In this document: one piece after another, positions 1 through 7,157 of the stretch
How the letters are laid out: every line of letters begins with the position of its first letter
How positions within the stretch are numbered: the stretch's first letter is position 1
Source of the DNA: Candidatus Methylarchaceae archaeon HK01M
GTDB lineage: Archaea; Thermoproteota; Nitrososphaeria; Nitrososphaerales; JACAEJ01
Direction: 5' to 3'
Assembly (NCBI GenBank): GCA_024256245.1
Contig: JAKLZD010000071.1
Location: forward strand, 1-10,110
Length of the DNA: 10,110 bases
The notes under the pieces: generated by a model
Told to the model about the DNA's origin: nothing
What the model saw: only the letters and a program-made list of their open reading frames with translations
Database searches by the model: none
Made by a program: the position numbers and the translations under genes

Positions 1-896
1 TCTACACGCCTCCTCCTGGCTCAGGGATTCACCCAAGAGAGGCTTCAAGGCATCATGTTGAAGTAGCGCCAAAAATTGTAGAGGAGTCCTTGACCCAAGC
101 TGGAATAGCCATGGATAAGGTGGACGCAGTATCCTTCTCTGCTGGTCCTGGATTGGGACCGTGCTTAAGGGTTGGGGCTACAGTTGCTCGTGCTCTTGCT
201 CTTTACTACAATAAGCCTTTGATCCCTGTCAATCATGCCATAGGACACATAGAACTTGCAATTATGCTGACTGGAGCCAAAGACCCTATCGTCTTACTGG
301 TTTCTGGCGGTCACACGCTCATTACAGCCTTTTCTTTTGGCAGATGGAGGATCTTCGGAGAAACTCTCGATCTAACAATAGGGCAACTAATAGATCAGTT
401 TGGAAGGGAGGTTGGATTCAGCTCCCCCTCAGGACCTAAGATCGAGGAGTTGGCTGGGAGGTCATCTAATTTTATACCTTTGCCATATACTGTCAAGGGG
501 AACGATACCTCTTTCTCAGGTATCTTGACGTCTGCGAAGAAGCTACTTCAAAACGGTAAAGATTTAGAGAGTTTATGCTTCTCCCTTCAAGAGACAGCTT
601 ATGCAATGTTAGCGGAAGTTACTGAAAGAGCGCTTGCCTTTACTGAAAAGAGAGAGGTTCTACTGACTGGTGGGGTGGCTGCAAATAGAAGGCTACAAGA
701 GATGTTGGGTGAAGTTAGCAAGAGGCACAGTGCTGATTTATTAGTAGTACCGAAGGAATATAGCGGAGATTGTGGCGCCCAGATCGCATGGACAGGGCTC
801 TTGGCGCACTTAGCAGATATTTCGGTGGAAGTCGAAAAGAGCTTCGTAAAGCAATCTTGGAGGTTAGATCGAGTGGATGTAAAATGGAGAGATTGA
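1..896 (+). CDS. kae1: KEOPS catalytic subunit Kae1 (tRNA t6A threonylcarbamoyltransferase), 5'-truncated
   Basis: Kae1 (TsaD/OSGEP family) transfers the threonylcarbamoyl group from TC-AMP to A37 of ANN-decoding tRNAs, as the catalytic subunit of the cytosolic KEOPS complex. The reading frame is already open at the window edge (first full codon at 3) and starts inside the conserved GIHPREASRHHVEVAPK segment. About 35-40 N-terminal residues are therefore missing compared with the usual 325-340. The metal-binding HxxxH motif is seen as NHAIGH (His codons at 234 and 246), followed by the ASKHA nucleotide-binding signatures VSGGHT, GETLD..IGQLIDQFGREVG, SFSGILTSA and LLTGGVAANRRL. The late metal-binding Asp is kept (codon 768) but in the context SGDCGAQIA rather than the more usual DNGAMIA. 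An internal TTG at 90 is not the real start, because family-conserved residues lie upstream. The stop overlaps the bud32 start by 13 bp, so the two are separate proteins, unlike the Kae1-Bud32 fusions of some euryarchaea. Identification is very secure. Confidence 0.96.
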   Translation, partial: YTPPPGSGIHPREASRHHVEVAPKIVEESLTQAGIAMDKVDAVSFSAGPGLGPCLRVGATVARALALYYNKPLIPVNHAIGHIELAIMLTGAKDPIVLLVSGGHTLITAFSFGRWRIFGETLDLTIGQLIDQFGREVGFSSPSGPKIEELAGRSSNFIPLPYTVKGNDTSFSGILTSAKKLLQNGKDLESLCFSLQETAYAMLAEVTERALAFTEKREVLLTGGVAANRRLQEMLGEVSKRHSADLLVVPKEYSGDCGAQIAWTGLLAHLADISVEVEKSFVKQSWRLDRVDVKWRD

Positions 897-1519
897 TCAG
901 AAAGGGAGCTGAGGCAGATATATATCTTGGAGAATGGTTCGGGAGAAAGGCTATTTTTAAGATAAGAAAGCCAAAGCCATATAGGCAACCCGATCTGGAC
1001 TCTGGGATAAGAAAGAGAAGAACTTTACGTGAGGCATCATTCTTGGTCGATGCAAGGAAGGCTGGAGTTTCAACACCATTGGTCTACTTCGTAGATCCAG
1101 AAAAGGCAGAAATAGTTATGCAGTATATAAAAGGGAAAAGGCTCAAGGAGATAATTTCTGATTCAAAGCAGAGCGATGTCTATACACTATATTCAGAGGT
1201 CGGGAGAAGCATTGCCAAACTTCACAAGGACAAGATCATCCATGGCGACCTCACCACTTCCAACTTTCTAGTTATCAACGATTTTCTGGTCTTCATCGAC
1301 TTTGGGCTGGCGTTCTCTTCCCAAAGACTCGAAGATAAGGCTGTAGATCTGCATTTGATGAAGGAGGTTTTGGAAAGTGCACATAGCAAGGTCGCTGATA
1401 AAGCTTTTAGCAAGATTCTAGAGGGTTACTCAGAGTTTTCTGGGGTAAAGATGTTCAAAGACTTGGTCAATAAAGTGAGAGAAATTGAAAGGAGAGGAAG
1501 ATATACTCGTGTTGAATGA
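884..1519 (+). CDS. bud32: KEOPS kinase/ATPase subunit Bud32
   Basis: Bud32 is the small atypical protein kinase/ATPase of KEOPS. It binds Kae1 and supports t6A synthesis. The chosen ATG gives 211 residues, matching the compact size of archaeal Bud32. The frame is open upstream to a TTG at 770, but that extension is only the Kae1 coding region read in another frame. Visible kinase elements are the P-loop-like KGAEADIYLG (about residues 7-16), the ATP-anchoring lysine K26 in AIFKIRK, E50 in TLREASFL, the catalytic loop IIHGDLTTSN with D122, and the metal-binding D139 in VFIDFGLAF. These are followed by the family-typical EDKAVDL segment. The C-terminus ends in a basic RRGRYTRVE tail, as in archaeal Bud32/PRPK proteins. 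The start lies inside the kae1 end and the 3' end overlaps the next gene, so translation is probably coupled. All key residues are present. Confidence 0.95.
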   Translation: MERLIRKGAEADIYLGEWFGRKAIFKIRKPKPYRQPDLDSGIRKRRTLREASFLVDARKAGVSTPLVYFVDPEKAEIVMQYIKGKRLKEIISDSKQSDVYTLYSEVGRSIAKLHKDKIIHGDLTTSNFLVINDFLVFIDFGLAFSSQRLEDKAVDLHLMKEVLESAHSKVADKAFSKILEGYSEFSGVKMFKDLVNKVREIERRGRYTRVE

Positions 1520-2078
1520 TTTAAGGCTTGTATACTTTGCAACAAGCAACAAGCACAAATTCGATGAAGCCAAGGATATTCTTGAAGATTATGGAATCGA
1601 TTTGAAGATGGTCAAGGAGAAGACAAAAGAGATTCAAGACGACGATCTGAGGAAGATAGCAGTCCATGCTTTATTGAAGGCTTTAGAGAAAGATGAACGC
1701 CCTACTATAATCGAGGATGCCGGACTCTTCGTAAAGACATTGAATGGCTTTCCTGGACCTTATTCATCCTATGTCTACAGGGTGCTTGGCGTCGATGGGA
1801 TCATGAGGCTCATGAATAATGAGGAGGAGAGAGATGCGGAGTTTAGGTGTGTTCTTGCTTTTGGCGATTCTCCAAGCATTATCAAGACTTTTCAAGGAGT
1901 AGTAAAAGGGACAATCTCATTACAACCTAAAGGTAGATCAGGGTTTGGTTTCGATCCTATATTCATACCAAAAGACTCAAAGAAGACCTTTGCAGAGATG
2001 TCCTTACAAGAGAAGAACCGTTTTTCTCACAGGGCTGATGCGCTCAGAAAGTTTTCCAAGTGGTATATCCACCTTTAA
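1509..2078 (+). CDS. XTP/dITP pyrophosphatase (HAM1/RdgB family)
   Basis: This housecleaning enzyme hydrolyses non-canonical purine triphosphates (XTP, dITP/ITP) to monophosphates and pyrophosphate, keeping deaminated bases out of DNA and RNA. HAM1/RdgB signatures appear in order: the N-terminal FATSNKHKFDEA substrate/phosphate motif, EDAGLFVKTLNGFPGPYSS containing the catalytic acidic pair, GRSGFGFDPIFIP, and the C-terminal TFAEMSLQEKNRFSHRADAL. I chose GTG at 1509 (189 residues, typical length) because a purine-rich Shine-Dalgarno stretch, GGAGAGGAAG at 1491-1500, sits 8 bases upstream and the HAM1 fold begins a few residues later. TTG at 1512 is an alternative. An upstream TTG at 1485 would add eight unconserved residues. 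The gene overlaps bud32 by 11 bp and clearly belongs to the same transcript. Association of HAM1 with KEOPS and S15 genes is a familiar archaeal gene order. Confidence 0.95.
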   Translation: MLNDLRLVYFATSNKHKFDEAKDILEDYGIDLKMVKEKTKEIQDDDLRKIAVHALLKALEKDERPTIIEDAGLFVKTLNGFPGPYSSYVYRVLGVDGIMRLMNNEEERDAEFRCVLAFGDSPSIIKTFQGVVKGTISLQPKGRSGFGFDPIFIPKDSKKTFAEMSLQEKNRFSHRADALRKFSKWYIHL

Positions 2079-2100
2079 AGGCTTTTGAATTAAAGATAAA

Positions 2101-2108
2101 GTATTTAT
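2101..2108 (+). promoter_or_regulatory. Putative TATA box of rpsO
   Basis: The stretch GTATTTAT lies in the 58-bp gap before rpsO, centred about 32 bases upstream of the preferred TTG start, with an A-rich region (possible BRE) just before it. This would give a very short or absent leader. A second TATA-like CTTTAAAG at 2073-2080 lies about 30 bases before an in-frame ATG at 2107, so a longer N-terminus cannot be excluded. Confidence 0.4.
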
Positions 2109-2136
2109 GTGCTTCTTTCTCTTCTATAAAAAGAAC

Positions 2137-2586
2137 TTGGCTCGTATACACTCCCCTAACAAAGGAAAGTCTCAATCTATACGTCCGATCTCAAAGAGAA
2201 CACCTTCATGGTTGACTTATAGCACAGATGAGATCGTAACTTTGATAGTCAATATGGCTAAAGATGAATTGACTCCAAGCGAGATCGGCGTGAGGCTGAG
2301 AGATGAGTACAACATATCTCTAGTCAAGCCTATATTAGGAAAGTCGATATCGGAAGTTTTAGAAGAGCATGATTTGGGACTTAGCATTCCCGAAGATCTG
2401 AATAGACTCATAAAACAAGCAAAGAGATTACAAGTTCATCTTAAGACACATAAAGGTGATAGAAAGAACGTCAGATCCCTCGAGTTGATTGAAGCTAAGA
2501 TCCATAGATTGGCAAAGTACTATAAAGGCAAAGAGAGATTGCCTCCTAAATGGAAATACTCCACAGTAATAGCTCAATTGATGTAA
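2137..2586 (+). CDS. rpsO: 30S ribosomal protein S15 (archaeal uS15)
   Basis: uS15 is a primary binding protein of the small-subunit central domain of 16S rRNA. The preferred start is TTG at 2137, giving 149 residues that begin with the family-typical (M)ARIHSPNKGKSQS, as in archaeal/eukaryotic S15 with its N-terminal extension. The extension (APSW-like TPSWLTYSTDEI and the LTPSEIGVRLRDEY segment, roughly residues 20-60) is followed by the conserved four-helix S15 core: IPEDLNRLIKQAKRLQVHL, then RSLELIEAKIHRLAKYYK, ending in LPPKWKYS. An upstream in-frame ATG at 2107 would add MCFFLFYKKN, which is hydrophobic and unlike any S15 N-terminus. A TATA-like element just upstream suggests the gene has its own promoter. 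The downstream recJ-like gene begins 16 bp after the stop, so these two are probably co-transcribed. Confidence 0.94.
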   Translation: MARIHSPNKGKSQSIRPISKRTPSWLTYSTDEIVTLIVNMAKDELTPSEIGVRLRDEYNISLVKPILGKSISEVLEEHDLGLSIPEDLNRLIKQAKRLQVHLKTHKGDRKNVRSLELIEAKIHRLAKYYKGKERLPPKWKYSTVIAQLM

Positions 2587-2602
2587 ATTGAGAGATCGAT
2601 GA

Positions 2603-4036
2603 ATGGATAGAATTGAAGGGCTATTCGATAAGGCCAAGATTATCGGCGATAGAGTACTACAGCAGATAAGGGAAGGAAAGAACATACTGATCGTTGGTCA
2701 TCTTGATGCAGATGGTATAACTTCCACAAGTATAATGGCTAAGGCTATACTAAGAAAGGGAGGGCGTTTTATAGCTAAGATAACAAACAGTTTGAGATTG
2801 AAAACCCTTCAGGACCTAAAAGAATGTGATTACGACTTCTACATATTTTGTGAGTTGGGGGCAGGGATAGCGATGCAGATGAGGGAAATGCTGGGCGACA
2901 GATGGATCAATATAGACCATCATCAGATTGGTGAAGATGAAAAAAAACTCGACAATGTCATTAATTCATGGCAATTCGATATAGATGGATCAAAGGAGGT
3001 GAGTGCGGCTGGTATGAGTTATATAATCGCTTCAAAGATGGATGAAAAAAACATAGATCTCTCATGGTTGGCTGTAGTGGGTGCTCTCGGTGATAGGCAA
3101 GATCAAGGAGAGGGAAGATCTATGCTCGGATTGAACAAGATCGTTGTAAAGGATGCTATTGAAAGTGGATATCTTAAAGTTACAAGAGACCTTATGCTTT
3201 ATGGGAGAGAGACAAAACCCCTACATGAGGCAATAGCTTCGACGATAGTGCCTTTTATCTCAGGGTTGACAGGAAATAGGGATGCTTGCCTCGCCGCTCT
3301 TACATCGGCGGGTATAAAGCTCAAGGAAGGGGCAAGATGGAGAACCATAGCTGAATTATCAGAGGAGGAGAAGAAGAATGTTGTCGAGACGATCATACCT
3401 TATATCGCTTCGAAACCTACTGCTACAGATGAGGTAAAAGAGTTGATAGGCGATGTCTACATCTTAGAAATGGAGGACGAATATACGCCTCTGAGGGATT
3501 GTAGGGAATTCGCCACGTTGCTGAACGCTTGTGGAAGGATGAGAAGAGGGGGAGTAGGCATCTCTATCTGCCTAAGAGATAGAGATCTTGCTTTAAAGGA
3601 AGGAGAGAAGGTTCTAGCTGAGTACAGGTCTACCCTTAGTAGGTATGTCCAAACTATCATGAGCGATGATAGCAGGTTAGTTGAGGGGAGATGGTCATTC
3701 ATGATTATTGGCGATGGTTTAGTAGATGAGAACCTTTTAGGCTCTCTCTCCTCAATTTTAAGTGATATCAAGAAGTTCGAGGGTAAGGCATTTTTTGTCA
3801 GGACTACTACAGAAGATGGTGAGATCAGTTTTTCTGCAAGGTTGACTCAAGGCTGTAATCCTAACTTAAACTTGGGAGTGATTATGGAAGAGGCTAAGAA
3901 ATTTGACGGGGTAGGAGGAGGGCATGATGTAGCTGCAGGGTCTAGAGTTCCTTCTCAGAGGTTAAATGAATTCTTAGAAGCTATAGAGGATAGGTTAAGG
4001 CAGGTAAATGAAGATAAAGGTCAAAATATTGATTGA
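2603..4036 (+). CDS. RecJ-like DHH-family phosphoesterase / exonuclease
   Basis: This 477-residue DHH/DHHA1 protein is related to bacterial RecJ and to the archaeal RecJ/GAN/Cdc45 group, which act as single-strand nucleases or as GINS-associated replication factors. Motif I is GHLDADG (H33, D35, D37), motif III is NIDHHQ (D105-H106-H107), motif IV is VVGALGDRQD (D164), and the DHHA1 nucleic-acid-binding signature GGGH lies at about 438-441 followed by AAGS. Motif II reads IFCELGAG, with Glu84 where an Asp is usual; the other metal ligands are intact, so catalytic activity remains likely. The ATG follows the rpsO stop by 16 bp. The 3' end overlaps pcc1 by 29 bp. The rpsO-recJ pairing is common in archaea. 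Whether it acts as exonuclease, Cdc45-like scaffold or nanoRNase-type enzyme cannot be decided from sequence. Confidence 0.9.
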   Translation: MDRIEGLFDKAKIIGDRVLQQIREGKNILIVGHLDADGITSTSIMAKAILRKGGRFIAKITNSLRLKTLQDLKECDYDFYIFCELGAGIAMQMREMLGDRWINIDHHQIGEDEKKLDNVINSWQFDIDGSKEVSAAGMSYIIASKMDEKNIDLSWLAVVGALGDRQDQGEGRSMLGLNKIVVKDAIESGYLKVTRDLMLYGRETKPLHEAIASTIVPFISGLTGNRDACLAALTSAGIKLKEGARWRTIAELSEEEKKNVVETIIPYIASKPTATDEVKELIGDVYILEMEDEYTPLRDCREFATLLNACGRMRRGGVGISICLRDRDLALKEGEKVLAEYRSTLSRYVQTIMSDDSRLVEGRWSFMIIGDGLVDENLLGSLSSILSDIKKFEGKAFFVRTTTEDGEISFSARLTQGCNPNLNLGVIMEEAKKFDGVGGGHDVAAGSRVPSQRLNEFLEAIEDRLRQVNEDKGQNID

Positions 4037-4262
4037 TTTTAAGGAAGGCAGGATTTCAGAGGCCGTCTACGGTTCTCTCAAGCCTGACAATATTGACCTA
4101 CCTAAGAGATTGGACATAGAGATGAAAGTCGAGGGAAATCACTTGATAATAGATTTCTCCTCGACTGGGAAGATAGAAACACTAATTTCAACAATAGACG
4201 ACCTTCTAGCATGTTGCCAGACCTCTACAAATACCCTAAGGGAGCTAGAATCATTCAAGTAG
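4008..4262 (+). CDS. pcc1: KEOPS dimerisation subunit Pcc1
   Basis: Pcc1 is the small KEOPS subunit that binds Kae1, promotes dimerisation and helps tRNA binding. The 84-residue length and pattern fit the CTAG/Pcc1 family: an N-terminal beta strand (KIKVKILIDF), the helix containing ISEAVYGSLKPDN, a PKRLDIEMKVEGNHLIIDFSS beta hairpin, and a C-terminal helix ETLISTIDDLLACCQTS matching the typical L..T.DDLLRC pattern. The ATG is inside the recJ 3' end (29-bp overlap), with AAGG at 3997-4000 as a weak ribosome binding site. Its presence in the same cluster as kae1 and bud32 supports the assignment, since small Pcc1 proteins are hard to recognise by sequence alone. The fourth subunit, Cgi121, is not seen in this window. 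Confidence 0.88.
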   Translation: MKIKVKILIDFKEGRISEAVYGSLKPDNIDLPKRLDIEMKVEGNHLIIDFSSTGKIETLISTIDDLLACCQTSTNTLRELESFK

Positions 4263-4300
4263 ATCAAAATCTCAACGATATGATTGCGCCTATGTTAACC

Positions 4301-4308
4301 TTTTTAAC
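4301..4308 (+). promoter_or_regulatory. Putative TATA box of serS
   Basis: TTTTTAAC lies in the 86-bp gap between pcc1 and serS. It would place transcription initiation near 4331. That would give either a leaderless TTG start at 4331 or an 18-base leader ending with GGTG (4338-4341) before the ATG at 4349. The T run could also help terminate the upstream transcript. Confidence 0.35.
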
Positions 4309-4348
4309 TCGTATATCCTGAATTAACAATTTGAAGTCGGTGGCTATC

Positions 4349-5623
4349 ATGCTCGATATCAAGTTTATTCGTGAAAATCAGGATCTGATCAGAATGATGC
4401 TGAAGATGAGGGGCATGGATGTATCTTTAGACAGTTTGATCAATTACGATAGAAAGAGAAGAGAGATCATAACTTTGTCTCAAGAGCTAAAACATAAGAG
4501 AAATCTTGTAGCCGAGAAAATTGCAAAGATGAAGAAGGAGAACAAAGATGCGCAGAGGGAGATAGAAGAGATGAAAAAAATTTCGGATGAGATAGCTATT
4601 GCTGATGTGAAGATCAGGAAGTTGGGAGAAAAGATAAAAGAAATAATGATGGTTATCCCGAACATACCAGACAAAACAGTTCCACAGGGCAAGGACGAGA
4701 GTGACAATGTTGAGATAAGAAGGTGGGGCGAATTACCGAACTTACAATTTCAACCAAAGGATCATATAGACCTTGGACTTCAAATGGACCTGATAGATAT
4801 AGAGGGGGCAGCAAAGGTTGCTGGTGCAAGGTTCTATTACTTGAAAGGGGATTTAGTCATGCTTAACCTTGCCCTTATTAAATTTGGCTTAGAATTCATG
4901 AGAAAAAAAGGCTTTACAATCCTTCAAACTCCCTATATGCTTCGTAGAGATGTTGTAGAGGGTTGTGTGACTCTATCCGATTTTGAGGATGCAATATATA
5001 AGGTCGAAGAAGAAGATCTCTACTTATTAGCTACATCCGAGCATTCTATAGCTGGCCTTCATAAAGATGAGATTCTTGAAGGGAAGATGCTACCATTAAA
5101 GTATGCTGGCATAAGCCCTTGCTACAGAAAGGAGGCAGGTGCTCATGGGAGAGATACGAAGGGGATCTTCAGAGTTCATCAATTTGAGAAGGTAGAGCAA
5201 TTCGTATTTTGCAGACCAAAGGATTCATGGGAGATTCATGAACTACTAATAAAAAATGCTGAAGAAATTTTTCAACTTCTTGAGATACCCTATAGGATAA
5301 TGAATGTATGCATAGGTGATCTTGGGACGGTCGCTGCAAAGAAATACGATTTAGAGGCGTGGTTGCCAGGTCAAGGAAAGTATAGAGAGATGGTGAGTTG
5401 TTCCATCTGCTTAGAATTCCAAGCAAGAAGGCTGAACATAAGGTACAGGGAAAAGCCCAATGAAAAGCCGATGTTCGTTCACACATTAAACAGCACTGCT
5501 ATAGCAACAGAGAGAACTTTGATAGCCATAATGGAGAACTATCAAGAGGAGGATTGTTCAATAAGGATACCCGAAGTTCTTAGACCTTACATGGATGGAC
5601 TGGAGGTAATAAGAAAGGGTTGA
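4349..5623 (+). CDS. serS: Seryl-tRNA synthetase (class II)
   Basis: SerRS charges tRNA-Ser with serine in the cytosol. It is the common (bacterial/eukaryote-like) form rather than the rare methanogen type. The chosen ATG gives 424 residues beginning MLDIKFIRENQDLI, the usual SerRS N-terminus; a TTG at 4331 would add six residues and cannot be ruled out. Residues about 30-100 form the long charged antiparallel coiled coil that grips the tRNA-Ser extra arm, followed by the linker IPNIPDKTVPQGKDESDN. The class II core shows TSEHSIAGLH, the motif 2 loop YRKEAGAHGRDTKG...RVHQFEKVE (Arg about 260), SCSICLEFQARRLNIRYR, and motif 3 LNSTAIATERTLIAIMENYQ with its conserved Arg. The protein is complete. 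It converges with the ACT-domain gene across an 81-bp gap without an obvious strong terminator. Confidence 0.96.
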   Translation: MLDIKFIRENQDLIRMMLKMRGMDVSLDSLINYDRKRREIITLSQELKHKRNLVAEKIAKMKKENKDAQREIEEMKKISDEIAIADVKIRKLGEKIKEIMMVIPNIPDKTVPQGKDESDNVEIRRWGELPNLQFQPKDHIDLGLQMDLIDIEGAAKVAGARFYYLKGDLVMLNLALIKFGLEFMRKKGFTILQTPYMLRRDVVEGCVTLSDFEDAIYKVEEEDLYLLATSEHSIAGLHKDEILEGKMLPLKYAGISPCYRKEAGAHGRDTKGIFRVHQFEKVEQFVFCRPKDSWEIHELLIKNAEEIFQLLEIPYRIMNVCIGDLGTVAAKKYDLEAWLPGQGKYREMVSCSICLEFQARRLNIRYREKPNEKPMFVHTLNSTAIATERTLIAIMENYQEEDCSIRIPEVLRPYMDGLEVIRKG

Positions 5624-5704
5624 TGAAAAGGGTATTATTAAAATTCAAAAGATTTCACTATTTCATTCACGTCTAAGATATTATATCAATTGGCCATAAA
5701 AATA

Positions 5705-6211
5705 CTAAGTCAACATCGTCAAGCTTTTAACCAAAGGTAGATGTGTTATCTCATCTATGGCTTCTGCTGGCACCCTTCCATCTATAACAAGAGTTAGACA
5801 AGGCTCAGGCGCCAGATCAGGATCATCGGCTAGAGCTTGTCTCACTGCCAAATCATATTTTACTAATATACCAGTCACACCAGCTATGACTCCTGGCTTG
5901 TATGGGTCCGACTTTATAACTAAGACATCGTAACCAAAGGTCTTCGCTACTTCGACTAGACTGGGTCCAACAGACCTTAGTCTTGTGAATATCTCCCGTA
6001 GTTTTGGATTATCCAGAATCTGTTTGGTAGTATTCCTTACAACTCTCCGATCAACACCAACTGATCTAGCAATCGCTGTATCGTTAATTTCTACATCATC
6101 TACGTACACCTTGCCGTTCTCATCTACCCTCATCCCTATCTCCACCATCTTCCTCACTACATTTAACCTACTCTTCTGCTTTTTGAACTGAGTTTGAATC
6201 ATCTTCCACAA
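5705..6211 (-). CDS. ACT-domain regulator of amino acid metabolism (COG2150-like)
   Basis: This archaeal protein combines an N-terminal DNA-binding-like region with a C-terminal ACT domain, which in other proteins binds small ligands such as amino acids. It is known as a predicted regulator of amino acid metabolism; its target genes are unknown. I chose TTG at 6211 because it gives (M)WKMIQTQFKK, matching the MW..I...F N-terminus I expect of the family, and a TATA-like element lies about 31 bases upstream. The next ATG is three codons inside. The result is 168 residues. The middle contains VEINDTAIARSVGVDRRVVRNTTKQIL, a helix-turn-helix-like segment (residues about 45-70). The ACT part is roughly residues 95-168, with KPGVIAGVTGILVKYDLAVRQALADDPDL. 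The frame stays open about 98 codons further upstream (to 6505), but that part is unlike the family and overlaps the divergent promoter region. It is transcribed towards serS. Confidence 0.86.
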   Translation of the reverse strand: MWKMIQTQFKKQKSRLNVVRKMVEIGMRVDENGKVYVDDVEINDTAIARSVGVDRRVVRNTTKQILDNPKLREIFTRLRSVGPSLVEVAKTFGYDVLVIKSDPYKPGVIAGVTGILVKYDLAVRQALADDPDLAPEPCLTLVIDGRVPAEAIDEITHLPLVKSLTMLT

Positions 6212-6222
6212 TTTAGATAAAA

Positions 6223-6246
6223 GATGTACATCGATGCATTTAAAAT
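6223..6246 (-). promoter_or_regulatory. Promoter of the ACT-domain gene with overlapping palindromes
   Basis: On the minus strand ATTTTAAA (6246-6239) is a likely TATA box centred about 31 bases before the TTG start. Between it and the start lie a perfect 10-bp palindrome, GATGTACATC (6223-6232), and an overlapping 8-bp palindrome, CATCGATG (6229-6236). Their place between TATA box and start fits a repressor operator, possibly for autoregulation; this is inference. Confidence 0.4.
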
Positions 6247-6452
6247 TACCTCTCTTTGATGAAATTATCGAATCTAACTTTCTATAGCCTTCGGAGGCGC
6301 TATTTGGACTTTGACGTGAAAGTATTGGTCTAAATTTTAATGTCTCAAGGTTGGATTTAATAAAAATAGTAATAATTTTCGTAAGAATCATTAAGTGGCG
6401 AAAAGAGATAATTAGGATCGATAGTATTGATAGTAAAGAAGGACGATGTTCC

Positions 6453-6887
6453 ATGTCATTAGAAGAAAATAAGGCGATTGTTCGCAGTTTGTTTGAAGCC
6501 TTCAATAAGCGTAACCTAACTTTACTGGACGAGTTAATAGCACTAGATTATGTTGACCATCCACGTCAGTTGCGGGGTCTGGAAAGTTACAAACAATACT
6601 TGACGATGCTTTACAAAAGTTTTCCAGATACTCATGAGACTATTGAGAATATCATCGCTGAAGGGGATAAGGTGTGCATTCATTTGAAAGGAACTGCGAC
6701 ACACACAGGCGAGTATCGTGGCTTAGCCCCTACTGGCAAGAAAACGACATGGGAATCTGTTGTCATCTGGCGTATAATTGAAGGCAAGATTGTGGAAATG
6801 TTAGCTGTTGTCTCAGACGAATTGGATTTCCTCAAACAACTAGGTGTTATCGAATACAAAGGATTTCCTGATGAGAATATTTCGTAG
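6453..6887 (+). CDS. SnoaL-like / ester cyclase family protein (NTF2-like fold)
   Basis: The 144-residue protein belongs to the SnoaL-like polyketide/ester cyclase group of the NTF2-like superfamily, whose members form small alpha+beta cone-shaped enzymes or binding proteins. Its own substrate is unknown. Family features are the N-terminal helix ENKAIVRSLFEAFNKRNL, the DYVDHP segment, GLESYKQYLTMLYKSFPD, IIAEGDKVCIHLKGTATHTGEYRGLAPTGKK, and the C-terminal IWRIIEGKIVEMLAVVSDELDFLKQLG. The usual W-[DE]-V after IVE is replaced by LAVV, so catalysis is not assured. ATG at 6453 is chosen because GAAGGA (6438-6443) lies 9 bases upstream; the frame is open further to 6351 without homology. All six arginine codons are CGN, whereas neighbours use mostly AGA/AGG. 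It stands alone, divergent from the ACT gene and convergent with the YyaL-like gene. It is probably horizontally acquired, perhaps from bacteria. Confidence 0.85.
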   Translation: MSLEENKAIVRSLFEAFNKRNLTLLDELIALDYVDHPRQLRGLESYKQYLTMLYKSFPDTHETIENIIAEGDKVCIHLKGTATHTGEYRGLAPTGKKTTWESVVIWRIIEGKIVEMLAVVSDELDFLKQLGVIEYKGFPDENIS

Positions 6888-6993
6888 TTCCCGGGGTTTA
6901 ATTGGTATCTAATATCATTACTAGTTGTTGAAGAAGAATTTAGAAGAATAGGAATTGTAAAAATACAGCCAATATACACCATTTTGAGTAAAG

Positions 6994-7014
6994 TATGTAT
7001 ATTCCATATACATA
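6994..7014. repeat. Perfect inverted repeat, 9-bp arms with 3-base spacer
   Basis: TATGTATAT and ATATACATA flank TCC. It may be a hairpin or a protein-binding site. The related 11-mer AGTATGTATAT occurs here at 6992 and again at 9925. The arms are AT-rich and the sequence contains a potential TATA box, so chance is possible. Confidence 0.5.
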
Positions 7015-7157
7015 AATCCACAATTACAAATATACTTCACCAATACGAAAAAGATTGTTAACTGATGATGTCAGAATAAGACGGCCTTCTCAAGTTAATA
7101 GTCCTATTTAAGTCTCCTCTATTAAAAGGTAAAGTTTCTATAAGGTAAGCTCCCCAA

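Noticed and set aside
770..883. Upstream extension of bud32 from TTG 770
   Set aside because: It is the kae1 coding sequence read in another frame, and Bud32 proteins begin close to the KGAEA motif.
6351..6452. Upstream extension of the SnoaL-like gene
   Set aside because: It is AT-rich with an Ile/Lys-rich translation and no family similarity. The ATG at 6453 has a ribosome binding site and starts right at the conserved first helix.
6212..6505. N-terminal extension of the ACT-domain gene (frame open to 6505 on the minus strand)
   Set aside because: The extra 98 codons look nothing like the family, would overlap the promoter region of the divergent gene, and the family-like N-terminus MWKMI starts at 6211.
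6680..7021. Minus-strand ORF overlapping the SnoaL-like gene
   Set aside because: It is antisense to a clearly conserved gene and shows no protein-family features.
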